Source of the DNA: an uncultured Lachnospiraceae bacterium
Lineage (GTDB): Bacteria > Bacillota > Clostridia > Lachnospirales > Lachnospiraceae
Direction of reading: 5' to 3'
Length of the DNA stretch: 64,000 nucleotides
NCBI GenBank assembly: GCA_902476265.1
Contig: CABSCP010000021.1
Span: 10,571-74,570 of the forward strand
A program made the translations under genes and the position numbers. This document shows, piece by piece, positions 39,944 through 48,912 of the stretch; the stretch's first letter is position 1, and each line of letters starts with the position of its first letter. Under the pieces are notes generated by a model. The model was not told the origin of the DNA and did no database searches. It worked only from the letters and a program-made list of their open reading frames with translations.

Positions 39944-41032
39944 GTGGAACTGTTTTGGGAAGAATGTCGGAAAATATTGGAGAAGCGTATTTTATGGATC
40001 GGTCTGGCGGTTCTGGCCGGTTTTTGGAGCGTATTTTGTGTTTTTAGTGCGGGGGTGGAAACCGTGGCGGACGGCGTGCGCTATCGGGGGGAAGAGGCCA
40101 TCGCAAAGGATCGGGAAATTGCAAAAGAGTGGGAAGGCATCATGACGATGGAGAAATTAGATCAAATCGTGGATACTTACGGCCTTGCGTTGGATGAAAT
40201 GCAAGATGATTCCCGCCGGACGGGCAACTGGGTGAGTCAGTTTGCAACGGATTTACTGACGGACTATCCCTATGGAGGGAACGGGGAATTGCTGTCCCAA
40301 GAGGAGCTGGAGCAGCTGGCCCAAAGTTTGGAGAAAAATCGTCCTTATTTCACATATATGGACGGAGCGGAAGATTTTTTGATGACAGGAGCATTTGCCA
40401 ATGTGGGCGTTCTGCTTTTGATCATCATCGGTGCAGCCCCGGTTTTCGGGGAAGAGTATACGTTGAAAACAGCATCTGTCCTGCTCACAACCGTGCATGG
40501 CAGAAAAAAAGATATCAGGATGAAAGTGCTGGCATCTGTGACACTGGCTGTTCTTTTATACTTTTTGGTGAACGGAACCGTCTTTCTTTCCTGGCTTGCC
40601 ATATACGGAGACAGCGGGCTTAAAGCAGGCGCCTGTCTGATATCATCAGTGGCGGGAAGCTTTGCAGCTCTGACCTTCGGACAGCTGTGGTTTCTCAATT
40701 TTATATGGGGATTGCTGGGCGTTCTCATGATGACTGCCATCACTCTGCTTTTTTCCGCCGGATGTAAAACGCCTTTTCTGGCTCTGATCTGGTCGATGGT
40801 GAGCCTGGTGATGGGAGCGGTGCTGCTCAATATGGCGAAGCTTTTCCTGGGACACCGGATTTTGTATCTGTTCTGTTATCTGCTGGGAAAATGGAGCCCC
40901 TTGTATCTGCAGCTGGTTTTCGGATGGGGACAGCAAAACTGGGAAATGCCCTGGAAACTGATTTTTGTGCTGGCAGTATCCGGTCTGGGCTTCTGGCGGG
41001 CAGGACAGCATTATAAAAAGTATGTAGGGTGA
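39944..41032 (+). CDS. ABC transporter permease B, tandem paralogue of A
   Basis: 362 residues, GTG start with AGGAGGTATAGGA, 2 bases after permease A. Aligns end to end with permease A: ELFWEECRKILEKR vs SLFWEEFRKMWDRK; NWVSQFATDLLTDYPYGGNGEL vs NWVSRYATDLLTDYPQGGNGEL; HGRKKDIRMKVLA vs EGRKKDIRMKVLA. A tandem duplication now diverged, probably giving a heterodimeric permease. The 3' end is overlapped by a gene on the other strand. Confidence 0.9.
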   Translation: MELFWEECRKILEKRILWIGLAVLAGFWSVFCVFSAGVETVADGVRYRGEEAIAKDREIAKEWEGIMTMEKLDQIVDTYGLALDEMQDDSRRTGNWVSQFATDLLTDYPYGGNGELLSQEELEQLAQSLEKNRPYFTYMDGAEDFLMTGAFANVGVLLLIIIGAAPVFGEEYTLKTASVLLTTVHGRKKDIRMKVLASVTLAVLLYFLVNGTVFLSWLAIYGDSGLKAGACLISSVAGSFAALTFGQLWFLNFIWGLLGVLMMTAITLLFSAGCKTPFLALIWSMVSLVMGAVLLNMAKLFLGHRILYLFCYLLGKWSPLYLQLVFGWGQQNWEMPWKLIFVLAVSGLGFWRAGQHYKKYVG

Positions 41033-41444
41033 GGACATTTTCGGAGTTTAGCAATTCATTCGCATAGCGGTTGAGTTCTTCACAGGGCCCATACTTTGTC
41101 TGATAACCCACACCGTCAATGACAAGAAAAGGAGGATATGCCATAATATCTGTCTTTGTGCCGTCTGTCATAGTCAGGGTAAAAACAACAGCCTGTCCGG
41201 CATATTCTGTGTAAGAATTATCTCGATTATAGATAACTACATCATGCAAATAATCCACTAACGCTGAAATATCTTCAATTTCTGCTGCTTTGCCAGGCGG
41301 TGTTAAGGACACTTTAGCAGACACAATTTGTGCTGCGTCCAGATTTTTATATGGTTTTTTCCCCATTGCAAGCGGAAAAGCCGCCATCACGATACCGAAC
41401 AGGACGATGCAGGCGATTAGAATCATCAGCCTTTTCTTTTTCAT
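40827..41444 (-). CDS. Small membrane-anchored secreted protein, probably truncated/extended
   Basis: 205 residues. MKKKRLMILIACIVLFGIVM is an uncleaved or lipoprotein-less signal anchor; the body (VSAKVSLTPPGKAAEIEDISALVDYL ... YQTKYGPCEELNRYANELLNSE) has the look of a complete small extracytoplasmic domain. The last ~68 residues are antisense to the 3' end of permease B and are Pro/Arg/Ser-rich, unlike the rest. I infer that the natural stop near 41040 was lost and the frame now reads into the neighbour. GAAAGGAGC precedes the start on the minus strand. Convergent with the permease operon. Confidence 0.65.
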   Translation of the reverse strand: MKKKRLMILIACIVLFGIVMAAFPLAMGKKPYKNLDAAQIVSAKVSLTPPGKAAEIEDISALVDYLHDVVIYNRDNSYTEYAGQAVVFTLTMTDGTKTDIMAYPPFLVIDGVGYQTKYGPCEELNRYANELLNSENVLTLHTFYNAVLPARSPDRILPAQKSVSRAFPSFAVPIRKPAADTRGSIFPADNRTDTKSGVPGKASPY

Positions 41445-41497
41445 AACAGAAGCTCCTTTCTCTTTTTGAGCGTCATAGAAGGCGCGGGCTGCCGGTC

Positions 41498-41926
41498 CTA
41501 CAGACCGGCTTTCTGCCCGGCAATTTCGAGGAAGTTGTCAATTGCCATTTCCACATCCAGAGTATGGAAACCGGCCCAACAGGTATTGATGGCCTGTGCA
41601 TCTGCAATCCGGTAGATATCTACACTGCTTTGGCCGGTATAATAGTGCCAGTAGCGGTAGAGATAACCGGCCCAATACATCACTTCCATGGAATAGATAG
41701 TTCCGGCTTTTTTTAAACCGCCTGTTTCGTCATTCAATTCTTCCGGAATATATTCTTCTCCGGCCCATTGCAGATGGTCATAAACATCGTTGAGTGCAGA
41801 AGCGGTACGGCTGACCATAAAAGATTCCATAAAAGCTGGGCAGTCGTAACCGTTTTTTAAAGCCAGTTCAAAGAGCCGGCCCTGTATAACACAAAGCTGC
41901 CTTTTTTGAAGATCAAGATCTGTCAT
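41498..41926 (-). CDS. Uncharacterised small cytoplasmic protein
   Basis: 142 residues. Aromatic-rich (WAGEEYIPEEL, VMYWAGYLYRYWHYYTG) and highly soluble otherwise. GGCAGGTG is near the start on the minus strand. The -10/-35 pair on the minus strand at 42032-42004 precedes it. No family recognised with confidence; small proteins of this style (GRLFELALKNGYDCPAFMESFM) occur as partners of toxin-like genes in Lachnospiraceae, but no toxin is adjacent here. Confidence 0.6.
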   Translation of the reverse strand: MTDLDLQKRQLCVIQGRLFELALKNGYDCPAFMESFMVSRTASALNDVYDHLQWAGEEYIPEELNDETGGLKKAGTIYSMEVMYWAGYLYRYWHYYTGQSSVDIYRIADAQAINTCWAGFHTLDVEMAIDNFLEIAGQKAGL

Positions 41927-42003
41927 AAGATTTCACCTGCCTGTATGATTTCATCAAAAAACCGACTTTCCCGGAGATTATTTCTGCTGCTTTGTCTGCT
42001 CTT

Positions 42004-42032
42004 ATTATAGTATAGGAACGAATAAAGTACAA
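42004..42032 (-). promoter_or_regulatory. Minus-strand promoter for the 41.5 kb gene pair
   Basis: On the minus strand TTGTAC (42032-42027) and TATAAT (42009-42004) with a 17-base spacer. Divergent from the response-regulator promoter at 42079-42106. Confidence 0.65.
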
Positions 42033-42078
42033 TCACGCTTTTGCGGCTGTTATTTCGGCATTCAAAACAAGAGCCTCC

Positions 42079-42106
42079 TTGACATATTTTTTCAGGGAAA
42101 TATAAT
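42079..42106 (+). promoter_or_regulatory. Strong promoter for the first two-component module
   Basis: TTGACA at 42079-42084 and TATAAT at 42101-42106, spacer 16, 35 bases before the response-regulator start. Confidence 0.85.
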
Positions 42107-42140
42107 GAAAGCACAAGACAGGCCAAAACGGGAGGATTCC

Positions 42141-42821
42141 ATGTATAAAATTATGATTGTGGAGGATGACGGGGCCATTGCAGGCGCGCTGTCCAGAAAT
42201 TTGAACAGATGGGGCTATGAAACGGTGACAGTTCGGGATTTTTCCGCGGTCACCGCCCAATTCAGGCAGGAGAAGCCGCAGCTTTTGCTGATGGATATTT
42301 CCCTGCCTTTTTATGACGGATTTTACTGGTGCAGCGAAATCCGGAAGGAAAGCCAGGTTCCCATCATTTTTTTGTCCTCGGCGGACGATAATATGAATAT
42401 GATCATGGCGCTGCATATGGGAGCGGATGATTTTATCGCAAAACCTTTTGCCATGGAAGTGCTGACGGCGAAAGTACAGGCGCTGCTTCGGCGGACCTAC
42501 TCCTTTTTAGCGGACGCCGGGGTGCTGACCTGCGGCAAGGCGCTCTTACGTCTGGGAGAGGGGCGTTTCGAATATGGGGAGAAGAGCTGTGAACTGACGA
42601 AGAACGAATTTCGCATCCTGCAGCTTCTGATGGAGCAGAAGGGAAATGTGGTGTCCCGGGACCGCATCATGCGGGCGCTGTGGGAGGATGAGTCATTTAT
42701 TGACGATAATACGCTGACCGTGAACATGACCCGCATCCGCAGGAAGCTGGAAGAGATCGGCTTGAAAGATTTCATCCGAACGAAAAAAGGGATGGGATAT
42801 CTGGTGGAGGAAGGTCAGTGA
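42141..42821 (+). CDS. OmpR-family response regulator, BceR-like (module 1)
   Basis: 226 residues. Receiver domain: acidic triad EDD at 8-10, phospho-Asp D52 (LLLMDISLP), Lys in FIAKPFA. C-terminal winged helix: LTKNEFRILQLLMEQKGNVVSRDRIMRALW and TVNMTRIRRKLEEIG. CGGGAGG directly precedes ATG 42141; the ATG at 42105 overlaps the -10 box. Followed immediately by its kinase (GTGA overlap) and by an ABC ATPase and permease, the Bce/Psd/Lia-type arrangement that reacts to cell-wall antibiotics. Confidence 0.9.
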   Translation: MYKIMIVEDDGAIAGALSRNLNRWGYETVTVRDFSAVTAQFRQEKPQLLLMDISLPFYDGFYWCSEIRKESQVPIIFLSSADDNMNMIMALHMGADDFIAKPFAMEVLTAKVQALLRRTYSFLADAGVLTCGKALLRLGEGRFEYGEKSCELTKNEFRILQLLMEQKGNVVSRDRIMRALWEDESFIDDNTLTVNMTRIRRKLEEIGLKDFIRTKKGMGYLVEEGQ

Positions 42822-43792
42822 AGGATTATCTCAGGAAAAAGAAAGAACTTATAGCAGGCGCGGCGCTTTTCTGGGGACTGTCCGGCCTGCTCTGGTTTTT
42901 GTACGGCCTGCCTTTGGGACCGTTCGTATACGGAAGCCTTTTGACGGCTGCAGGCCTTTTTTTCTACCTGGCATGCGGTTATCCGGTTTTTTGCAGAGAA
43001 ACGCGGGAACTGAAGCAGCAGTTGGAACTGGCGGCGGAAGGGATGGTATGCGTCCGGGAGGCAGGGTGCCGGGAAGAACAACTGTATCAGCGCGCGCTCA
43101 AAAAACTGGAAGGAAAGCGGGAAGAACAGGAACGGTGCTGGCAGAAGGAACTGGAGGAGGCGAAGCGTTACTACGCCCTGTGGTCTCATCAGATCAAGAC
43201 GCCGCTGGCCGCCATGCGCCTGCTTTTGCAGGAAGAGGAACCTGACCGCCGCGCTATGGAACAGGAACTTTTAAAGGCGGAGCAGTATGTGGAAATGGCG
43301 CTGCAGTATCAGCGGATGGCGGGGGGCACAACGGATCTGGTGCTGGCGGAATATGACTTGGAAAAGCTGATCAGGCAGGCAGTGAAAAAGACAGCGCCGT
43401 TGTTCATCTACAAAAAACTGGGAGTGGAAATTACGCCTATACAGACAAGCGTGACCACAGATGAAAAATGGCTGATTTTTGTGCTGGAACAGCTTTTGAC
43501 CAATGCGGTGAAGTATACGGACAGGGGCAGGATTTCCATTTATAAAGAGGGGAGGGAGCTGGTCATTGAGGACACCGGGATCGGCATCTTACAGGAGGAT
43601 CTGCCCCGGGTGTTTGAATGGGGATACACCGGTTTTAACGGCCGCCTGGACAAACATTCCACGGGAATCGGCCTGTCTTTGTGCCGCCAGATGTTAAAAA
43701 AACTGGGACATGAAATCCGGCTGGAGTCGGAAGTGGGGAAGGGAACCCGCGTCTTTCTGATGCTGGAGCGGGACGCCTTTGCGATTGAATGA
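42818..43792 (+). CDS. Intramembrane-sensing histidine kinase, BceS-like (module 1)
   Basis: 324 residues, GTG start overlapping the regulator stop. Two closely spaced helices (LIAGAALFWGLSGLLWFLYG and GSLLTAAGLFFYLACGYPVF) with almost no outside loop, so sensing is through the membrane or a transporter. H-box YYALWSHQIKTPLAAMRLLLQ (H124), N-box LLTNAVKYTD, G1 IEDTGIGILQEDLP and G2 STGIGLSLCRQ. The HQIKTP motif and short loop are hallmarks of BceS-type kinases. Next genes: ABC ATPase and permease. Confidence 0.9.
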   Translation: MKDYLRKKKELIAGAALFWGLSGLLWFLYGLPLGPFVYGSLLTAAGLFFYLACGYPVFCRETRELKQQLELAAEGMVCVREAGCREEQLYQRALKKLEGKREEQERCWQKELEEAKRYYALWSHQIKTPLAAMRLLLQEEEPDRRAMEQELLKAEQYVEMALQYQRMAGGTTDLVLAEYDLEKLIRQAVKKTAPLFIYKKLGVEITPIQTSVTTDEKWLIFVLEQLLTNAVKYTDRGRISIYKEGRELVIEDTGIGILQEDLPRVFEWGYTGFNGRLDKHSTGIGLSLCRQMLKKLGHEIRLESEVGKGTRVFLMLERDAFAIE

Positions 43793-43847
43793 AACAAATC
43801 TTTCAAAACTGTTCGTTTTCGGAAATGCTCCTGAAAGAATCCTACAG

Positions 43848-43853
43848 TATAAT
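43848..43853 (+). promoter_or_regulatory. -10 element before module 1 ATPase
   Basis: TATAAT at 43848-43853, 35 bases before the ATG. No conventional -35, so likely activator-dependent (response regulator upstream). Confidence 0.45.
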
Positions 43854-43887
43854 GAAGACAGAAAAGACAACAGAAGGAGGTTCTTTT

Positions 43888-44565
43888 ATGATCATTCTGG
43901 AAACGAAGGATTTAAGAAAAATATACGGCACAGGCGATACGGCGGTGCATGCCTTAGACGGGGTGGACCTGAGGGTGGAAGAAGGGGAGTTTGTCTCCAT
44001 CGTGGGAACTTCCGGTTCCGGCAAATCCACCCTGTTGCACATGCTTGGGGGGCTGGACCGGCCCACACAGGGGAAGGTCATCGTGGACGGAAAGGATATT
44101 TTTTCCTTAAAGGACGATGAACTGACCATTTTCAGGAGGAGAAAAATCGGATTTGTATTCCAGGCTTATAACCTGGTGCCTGTGCTCAATGTGTATGAAA
44201 ATGTGGTGCTGCCCATCGAACTGGACGGCAATTCCATTGATAAGGAGTATGTGGAAAAAGTCATCCGCACTCTGGGACTTACGGAGAAAAAGTATGCCCT
44301 TCCCTCCCAGCTGTCCGGCGGACAGCAGCAGCGGGTGGCCATCGCCCGGGCGCTGGCTGCAAAACCGGCCATCGTGCTGGCAGATGAACCCACCGGGAAC
44401 CTGGACAGCCGCACCAGCCAGGATGTGCTGAGCCTTTTGAAAGTGACCGGGGAAAAATTCGGACAGACCATTGTCATGATCACTCATAACGAAGAAATCG
44501 CACAGCTTGCCGACCGGATCATCCGCATTGAAGACGGCCGGATCGTGGGACGTCAGGAGGGATAA
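43888..44565 (+). CDS. ABC ATPase, MacB/BceA-like (module 1)
   Basis: 225 residues. Walker A GTSGSGKST, signature LSGGQQQRVAIARAL, Walker B VLADEPTGNLDS, H-loop VMITHN. GAAGGAGG at 43873-43880 fixes ATG 43888. Pairs with the 887-residue permease that begins 3 bases after it. Confidence 0.93.
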   Translation: MIILETKDLRKIYGTGDTAVHALDGVDLRVEEGEFVSIVGTSGSGKSTLLHMLGGLDRPTQGKVIVDGKDIFSLKDDELTIFRRRKIGFVFQAYNLVPVLNVYENVVLPIELDGNSIDKEYVEKVIRTLGLTEKKYALPSQLSGGQQQRVAIARALAAKPAIVLADEPTGNLDSRTSQDVLSLLKVTGEKFGQTIVMITHNEEIAQLADRIIRIEDGRIVGRQEG

Positions 44566-44567
44566 AC

Positions 44568-47231
44568 ATGCAGAAGGTTAAAAATAAATCCTGTATCCGC
44601 CGGCTTTCCGGAAAAACCCTGCGGACAGCGAAGCTGCGCAATCTGATTGCGGTGATTGCCATCGCCCTGACCGCCTTGATGTTCACCTCCGTTTTTACAG
44701 TGGGCATGTCTGTCAACGAGGCTTTTGAACAGCAGAACTTCCGGCAGGTGGGCGGTAGTTTTCACGGCGGCTTTAAGAATGTGACGCCGGAACAGATCAT
44801 GCAGCTGTCCGCCCATCCGCTGATTCAAAGCTATGGCACACGGCTGATGCTGGGAATGCCGGAGGAAGCCCCTTTTTTAAAAGCCCATGTGGAAGTCAGT
44901 TATATGGATCAGAATATGGCGGGGTTCGGCTTTTGTACGCCGGCAGAGGGCAGGCTGCCCCGGGAGGGCACGCTGGAGGCGGCCACGGACACCAGAGTGC
45001 TGAAACTGTTGGGAGTGGAGCCGAAGGTGGGAGAGACCTTTACCCTCACCTATGATCTGGGAACGGGAAGCGGCACTTCCCATCCGGTGACCCAGACCTT
45101 TACCCTGTGCGGATGGTGGGAGTATGATGAAGCGGGAATGGCCAGCCATGTTTTGGTGCCGGAAAGTTACGCGAAGCAGGTGCTGGAAGAGTATGAAGCG
45201 CCGGAAGGATCTTTGGCGGGCCAGTGGGATATGAATGTATTTTTGAAAAGTGCCAGGCATATAGAAGAAGATTTGAAGCGGGTGCTGGCAGACAACGGTT
45301 ATCAGTCAGAGGACAGGACGGGGGAACATTATATTGATATCGGCGTGAACTGGGGCTATACCGGCGCACAGCTGTCAGGCAATATGGACCCTGCCACTGT
45401 GATGGGGGTTGGAGCCGCCATGCTTCTGATCGTGTTTTCCGGATATCTGATCATTTACAATATTTTCCGGATCTCGGTGACCGGCGATATTCGTTTTTAC
45501 GGGCTGTTAAAGACCATCGGCACCACGGGGAAACAGATTAAAGGTATTCTGCTGCGGCAGGCAGTGATCCTCTGTTGTGTGGGGATCCCCTTCGGTCTGG
45601 CGGCAGGCTGGGGGACGGGGGCGCTTCTGACGCCGCTTATCATGGAAAACATGTCCTACCAAAGAACGGTATTATCTCTAAATCCGATGATTTTTGTGGG
45701 AGCGGCCCTGTTTTCTTTCCTGACGGTGCTCCTTTCTGTCAGCCGCCCGGCAAAACTTGCGGGAAAGGTTTCCCCGGTGGAGGCTGTGCGCTATACGGAA
45801 GCATATGCCGGAAAGAAAAAGGAAAAAAAGCGGGAGAAAGGATCCGGTATTTTAAGGATGGCATTTGCCAATCTGGGAAGGAGCAAATCAAAGACCGTTC
45901 TTGTGATTCTTTCCATGGCGCTGGCGGTGGTGCTTCTCAATATTACAGTCACTTTCGTGAGCGGTTTTGATATGGATAAGTATCTGGGGCGGTTTGTATC
46001 CACCGACTTTGTGACAGCGCATGCGGATTATTTCCAATCCAGCTTTAACGGAAAGGAAAATGAGATTCCGCAAGAGGTGATTGAAACCATAAAAGGCCAG
46101 GGCGGTATTGCCCGAAGCGGACGCACCTTCGGAGGAGGATTTGTCCGGGAATACATGACGGAAGCGGATATGGGCAGAATGTATGAGGGCTGGTATCCGG
46201 CGGATAAGGTCGAAGAAAGAATCGGATGGGTCAGGCCGGAAGCGGATGAAAACGGCCTTGTGCCAAACGAAATTCTGCTCTACGGGATGGAGGATTTTCC
46301 GCTGTCAAAACTGCAGGTGGCAGACGGAGATTTATCCCTTCTGCAGAAAGACCCCGGTTCCTATATCGCTGCCGTGGTGGATCTGGACGACTACGAAAAA
46401 CCGAAGGAGAAGTCCAATCATTGTCAGACAGGGGATAAGGTCCGCCTGCAGTATGTGGAGGAGAGCATGACAGTGGATATAAGGACAGGGGAACCGTCCC
46501 GGGAAGATACACCCGTGGAATATCGAAAGACGAAGCCTGTAAAAAGCCGGGAGAAGGAATATACTGTCTGCGCCCGGGTGGCGATTCCCCGAAGCCTGAA
46601 ATACCGGTATGGGCTGCTGGGCCGGGAAGCTTTTGTGCTGGCCGGGGCGGAAATGACCGCTATGGTAAAGGATGCGGGCATCATGAATTTCGTCATGGAT
46701 ATGCAGGATGAAGCGGCGGAAGCGTCCATGGAAGCCTTTCTAAAGAATTATACGGAAAATGTGGAAATCAGCATGGACTATGAGTCCAAAGCCGGATTTG
46801 TGGAGAATTTCGACGGCCTCCGGAACATGTTTCTTCTGTCGGGCGGGCTGTTGTGCGGGGTGGTGGCGCTGATCGGTATTTTGAACTTCATCAACGCCCA
46901 GATCACCAGCGTGATCAGCCGGAAACAGGAGTTCGCCATGCTGCAGGCGGTGGGGATGACCGGACGGCAGTTAAAGGAAATGCTGGCGGCGGAAGGATGT
47001 TTCTATGCTCTGGGCGCGGTTTTGGCGGCCTTTCTGGTAAACCTTGTGACTGCACCGTTATTGGGAAAGGTTCTGGCGGCCATGTTCTGGTTCTTCACCC
47101 CACGTTTCGGCATGACGGCGATTCTGGCGGCCATACCGGTGTTCCTCCTGTTGGGCATTGCAATTCCGCTGATATCCTATCATTTTATGAAAAACAGATC
47201 CATCGTGGACAGACTGCGGAATGTAGAGTAA
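44568..47231 (+). CDS. FtsX/MacB-like ABC permease (module 1)
   Basis: 887 residues. One N-terminal helix (NLIAVIAIALTALMFTSVFTVGM), a ~230-residue extracytoplasmic domain, three helices (ATVMGVGAAMLLIVFSGYLII...; GIPFGLAAGWGTGALL; VGAALFSFLTVLLSV), a second helix/large-loop set after LVILSMALAVVLLNITVTF, and a C-terminal helix bundle (GLLCGVVALIGILNFINAQ; ALGAVLAAFLVNLV; AILAAIPVFLLLGIAIP). Two FtsX-like cores in one chain, typical of the permease that extracts peptides or lipopeptides from the membrane. CAGGAGGG at 44553-44560 supports the start. Confidence 0.93.
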   Translation: MQKVKNKSCIRRLSGKTLRTAKLRNLIAVIAIALTALMFTSVFTVGMSVNEAFEQQNFRQVGGSFHGGFKNVTPEQIMQLSAHPLIQSYGTRLMLGMPEEAPFLKAHVEVSYMDQNMAGFGFCTPAEGRLPREGTLEAATDTRVLKLLGVEPKVGETFTLTYDLGTGSGTSHPVTQTFTLCGWWEYDEAGMASHVLVPESYAKQVLEEYEAPEGSLAGQWDMNVFLKSARHIEEDLKRVLADNGYQSEDRTGEHYIDIGVNWGYTGAQLSGNMDPATVMGVGAAMLLIVFSGYLIIYNIFRISVTGDIRFYGLLKTIGTTGKQIKGILLRQAVILCCVGIPFGLAAGWGTGALLTPLIMENMSYQRTVLSLNPMIFVGAALFSFLTVLLSVSRPAKLAGKVSPVEAVRYTEAYAGKKKEKKREKGSGILRMAFANLGRSKSKTVLVILSMALAVVLLNITVTFVSGFDMDKYLGRFVSTDFVTAHADYFQSSFNGKENEIPQEVIETIKGQGGIARSGRTFGGGFVREYMTEADMGRMYEGWYPADKVEERIGWVRPEADENGLVPNEILLYGMEDFPLSKLQVADGDLSLLQKDPGSYIAAVVDLDDYEKPKEKSNHCQTGDKVRLQYVEESMTVDIRTGEPSREDTPVEYRKTKPVKSREKEYTVCARVAIPRSLKYRYGLLGREAFVLAGAEMTAMVKDAGIMNFVMDMQDEAAEASMEAFLKNYTENVEISMDYESKAGFVENFDGLRNMFLLSGGLLCGVVALIGILNFINAQITSVISRKQEFAMLQAVGMTGRQLKEMLAAEGCFYALGAVLAAFLVNLVTAPLLGKVLAAMFWFFTPRFGMTAILAAIPVFLLLGIAIPLISYHFMKNRSIVDRLRNVE

Positions 47232-47244
47232 AATAGAACAAACG

Positions 47245-47288
47245 GTCCGGCTGTGCTTTCGTTTTTGCGGGCGCATGGCCGGACTTTT
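47245..47288 (+). terminator. Putative terminator between modules 1 and 2
   Basis: GTCCGGC / GCCGGAC with a 26-base loop, followed by TTTTAT. The loop is long, so efficiency is uncertain. Confidence 0.5.
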
Positions 47289-47305
47289 ATAGCAGGGAGA
47301 AAAGA

Positions 47306-47977
47306 ATGTCGAAAATTTTACTGGTGGAGGATGACAGAGCGCTGGGGGCGGGAATCGCCGTAGCGCTTGGCGGTGAAAACATGCAGTTTACGCTGTGCCA
47401 TAATCTGCGCACGGCAGGGAAAAAAATGGAAGAGGAGAAGTTTGACCTGATCCTCCTGGATATCAATCTGCCGGACGGCAGCGGCCTGGATTTCCTGACA
47501 CAGGTGAAGGAGAAAGAGGAAATCCCGGTTATTCTGCTGACGGCCAACGATATGGAGACCGATGTGGTTGCCGGGCTTTCTCTGGGAGCGGATGATTACA
47601 TCACCAAACCTTTCAGTCTGGCGATCCTGCGCGCCCGGGTGGAGGCCCGGCTTCGGAAGAAGGGGCAGAAGGAAAAAGCGGTTTTTTGTCAGGGCAGCTA
47701 TCGGTTCGATTTTGAAAATCAGATTTTCCGTCGGGAGGACAGCCGGATCGAACTGAGCAGGACGGAGCAGAAGCTTTTGTTCCTGTTGGTGAAAAACAGG
47801 GGAAGGACGGTGCCCAGGGAACGGTTTTTCAGCTATGTCTGGGAGGACGGATTTTCCTATGTGGATGAAAACGCCCTGTCCGTAGCGATGAACCGGCTTC
47901 GGACGAAGCTGGGCAGCAGGGATGTGATCAGAACCGTGTACGGAATCGGGTATTGTTGGGAGGAAAAAGATTTTTGA
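47306..47977 (+). CDS. OmpR-family response regulator (module 2)
   Basis: 223 residues. Receiver: VEDD at 7-10, phospho-Asp D52 (LILLDINLPDG), Lys in YITKPFS. Winged helix: LSRTEQKLLFLLVKNRGRTVPRERFF and SVAMNRLRTKLGSRDVIRTVYGIGY. AGCAGGGAG precedes ATG 47306. It is less like BceR than module 1's regulator. Ends in TTGA overlap with the kinase. It is the natural candidate to bind the palindrome at 48898-48913. Confidence 0.9.
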   Translation: MSKILLVEDDRALGAGIAVALGGENMQFTLCHNLRTAGKKMEEEKFDLILLDINLPDGSGLDFLTQVKEKEEIPVILLTANDMETDVVAGLSLGADDYITKPFSLAILRARVEARLRKKGQKEKAVFCQGSYRFDFENQIFRREDSRIELSRTEQKLLFLLVKNRGRTVPRERFFSYVWEDGFSYVDENALSVAMNRLRTKLGSRDVIRTVYGIGYCWEEKDF

Positions 47978-48912
47978 GAGAACTGGACTGGTGGTTTTTG
48001 GGAGCGGCTGTCCTTTTGACGGCGGCTGTGACGCTCTTTTTTTTATACCGGGAACGGCGGCTGATGAAGCGCCTGGCACAAATGCTCGATCAGGCCATGG
48101 AAGGCCGTTTTGCGGAAGAAGCTTATGATGAAACCCTGCTGTCTGCGCTGGAGAGCAGAATGGTCCGCTTTTTGGGCAGACAGGCCACGTTGGAAAAGAA
48201 GCAGGAAGAGGAACGGGACAGGGTGCGGACTTTGATTTCGGACATTTCCCATCAGACCAAGACCCCTGTTGCCAATTTGATCCTGTATGCCCAGCTGTTG
48301 GAAGAAAAAGGGCTGCCCAAAGAAAACCTTTCCTACCTGAAAGCGCTGGAAGGGCAGGCGGAAAAGCTGTCCGTATTGATCGGCGGCCTGGTAAAGCTGT
48401 CACGGCTGGAAAACGGAATCATTCAGGTGAAGCCTTTCCGGCAGCCCGTGCAGCCGCTTTTGGACCGCGTGACGGAACAGATTTATCCGGCGGCCCAGGG
48501 GAAGGGGATTTTCCTGGAAGCAGAGAAAACTTCCGCCATCGCCTGTTTTGATGCGAAGTGGACGGTGGAAGCGCTGTATAACCTTCTTTCCAATGCGGTA
48601 AAATATACAAACACCGGCGGCAGTGTTTTGGTGCGGACAGAATGCTACCAGATGTTTTGCCGGATTGAGGTGAAGGATACGGGAATCGGCATCACCGAGG
48701 AAGAACAGGCCAAAATATTCACCCGGTTTTACCGCGGGGAAGAAGCGGCAGAGGAAGAGGGAGTGGGAATCGGCCTGTACCTGGCCCGGGAGATCGTTCA
48801 TGCCCAGGGAGGCTATATCCGGGTCCTTTCTCAAAAGGGGCAGGGTTCTTCGTTTTTTTTGTATCTGCCTGCAGGAGGGGAGGGTCAGCGGTCTGACCTT
48901 ACAAAAATGTAA
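47974..48912 (+). CDS. Histidine kinase (module 2)
   Basis: 312 residues, TTG start (TTGAG overlaps the regulator stop; GGGAGG at 47958-47963). A single N-terminal helix pair region (FLGAAVLLTAAVTLFFLY), then a short linker. H-box DISHQTKTPVANLILYAQLL (H93), N-box LLSNAVKYTN, G-box KDTGIGITEEEQAKIF and VGIGLYLAREIV. Short outside segment, so signal input is probably via the membrane or the ABC transporter. The HQTKTP motif differs from BceS's HQIKTP. Confidence 0.88.
   Translation: MRELDWWFLGAAVLLTAAVTLFFLYRERRLMKRLAQMLDQAMEGRFAEEAYDETLLSALESRMVRFLGRQATLEKKQEEERDRVRTLISDISHQTKTPVANLILYAQLLEEKGLPKENLSYLKALEGQAEKLSVLIGGLVKLSRLENGIIQVKPFRQPVQPLLDRVTEQIYPAAQGKGIFLEAEKTSAIACFDAKWTVEALYNLLSNAVKYTNTGGSVLVRTECYQMFCRIEVKDTGIGITEEEQAKIFTRFYRGEEAAEEEGVGIGLYLAREIVHAQGGYIRVLSQKGQGSSFFLYLPAGGEGQRSDLTKM

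Noticed and set aside
47318..48403. 361-residue frame antisense to the module 2 regulator and kinase
   Set aside because: Shadow; overlaps two confident two-component genes and lacks a family signature.
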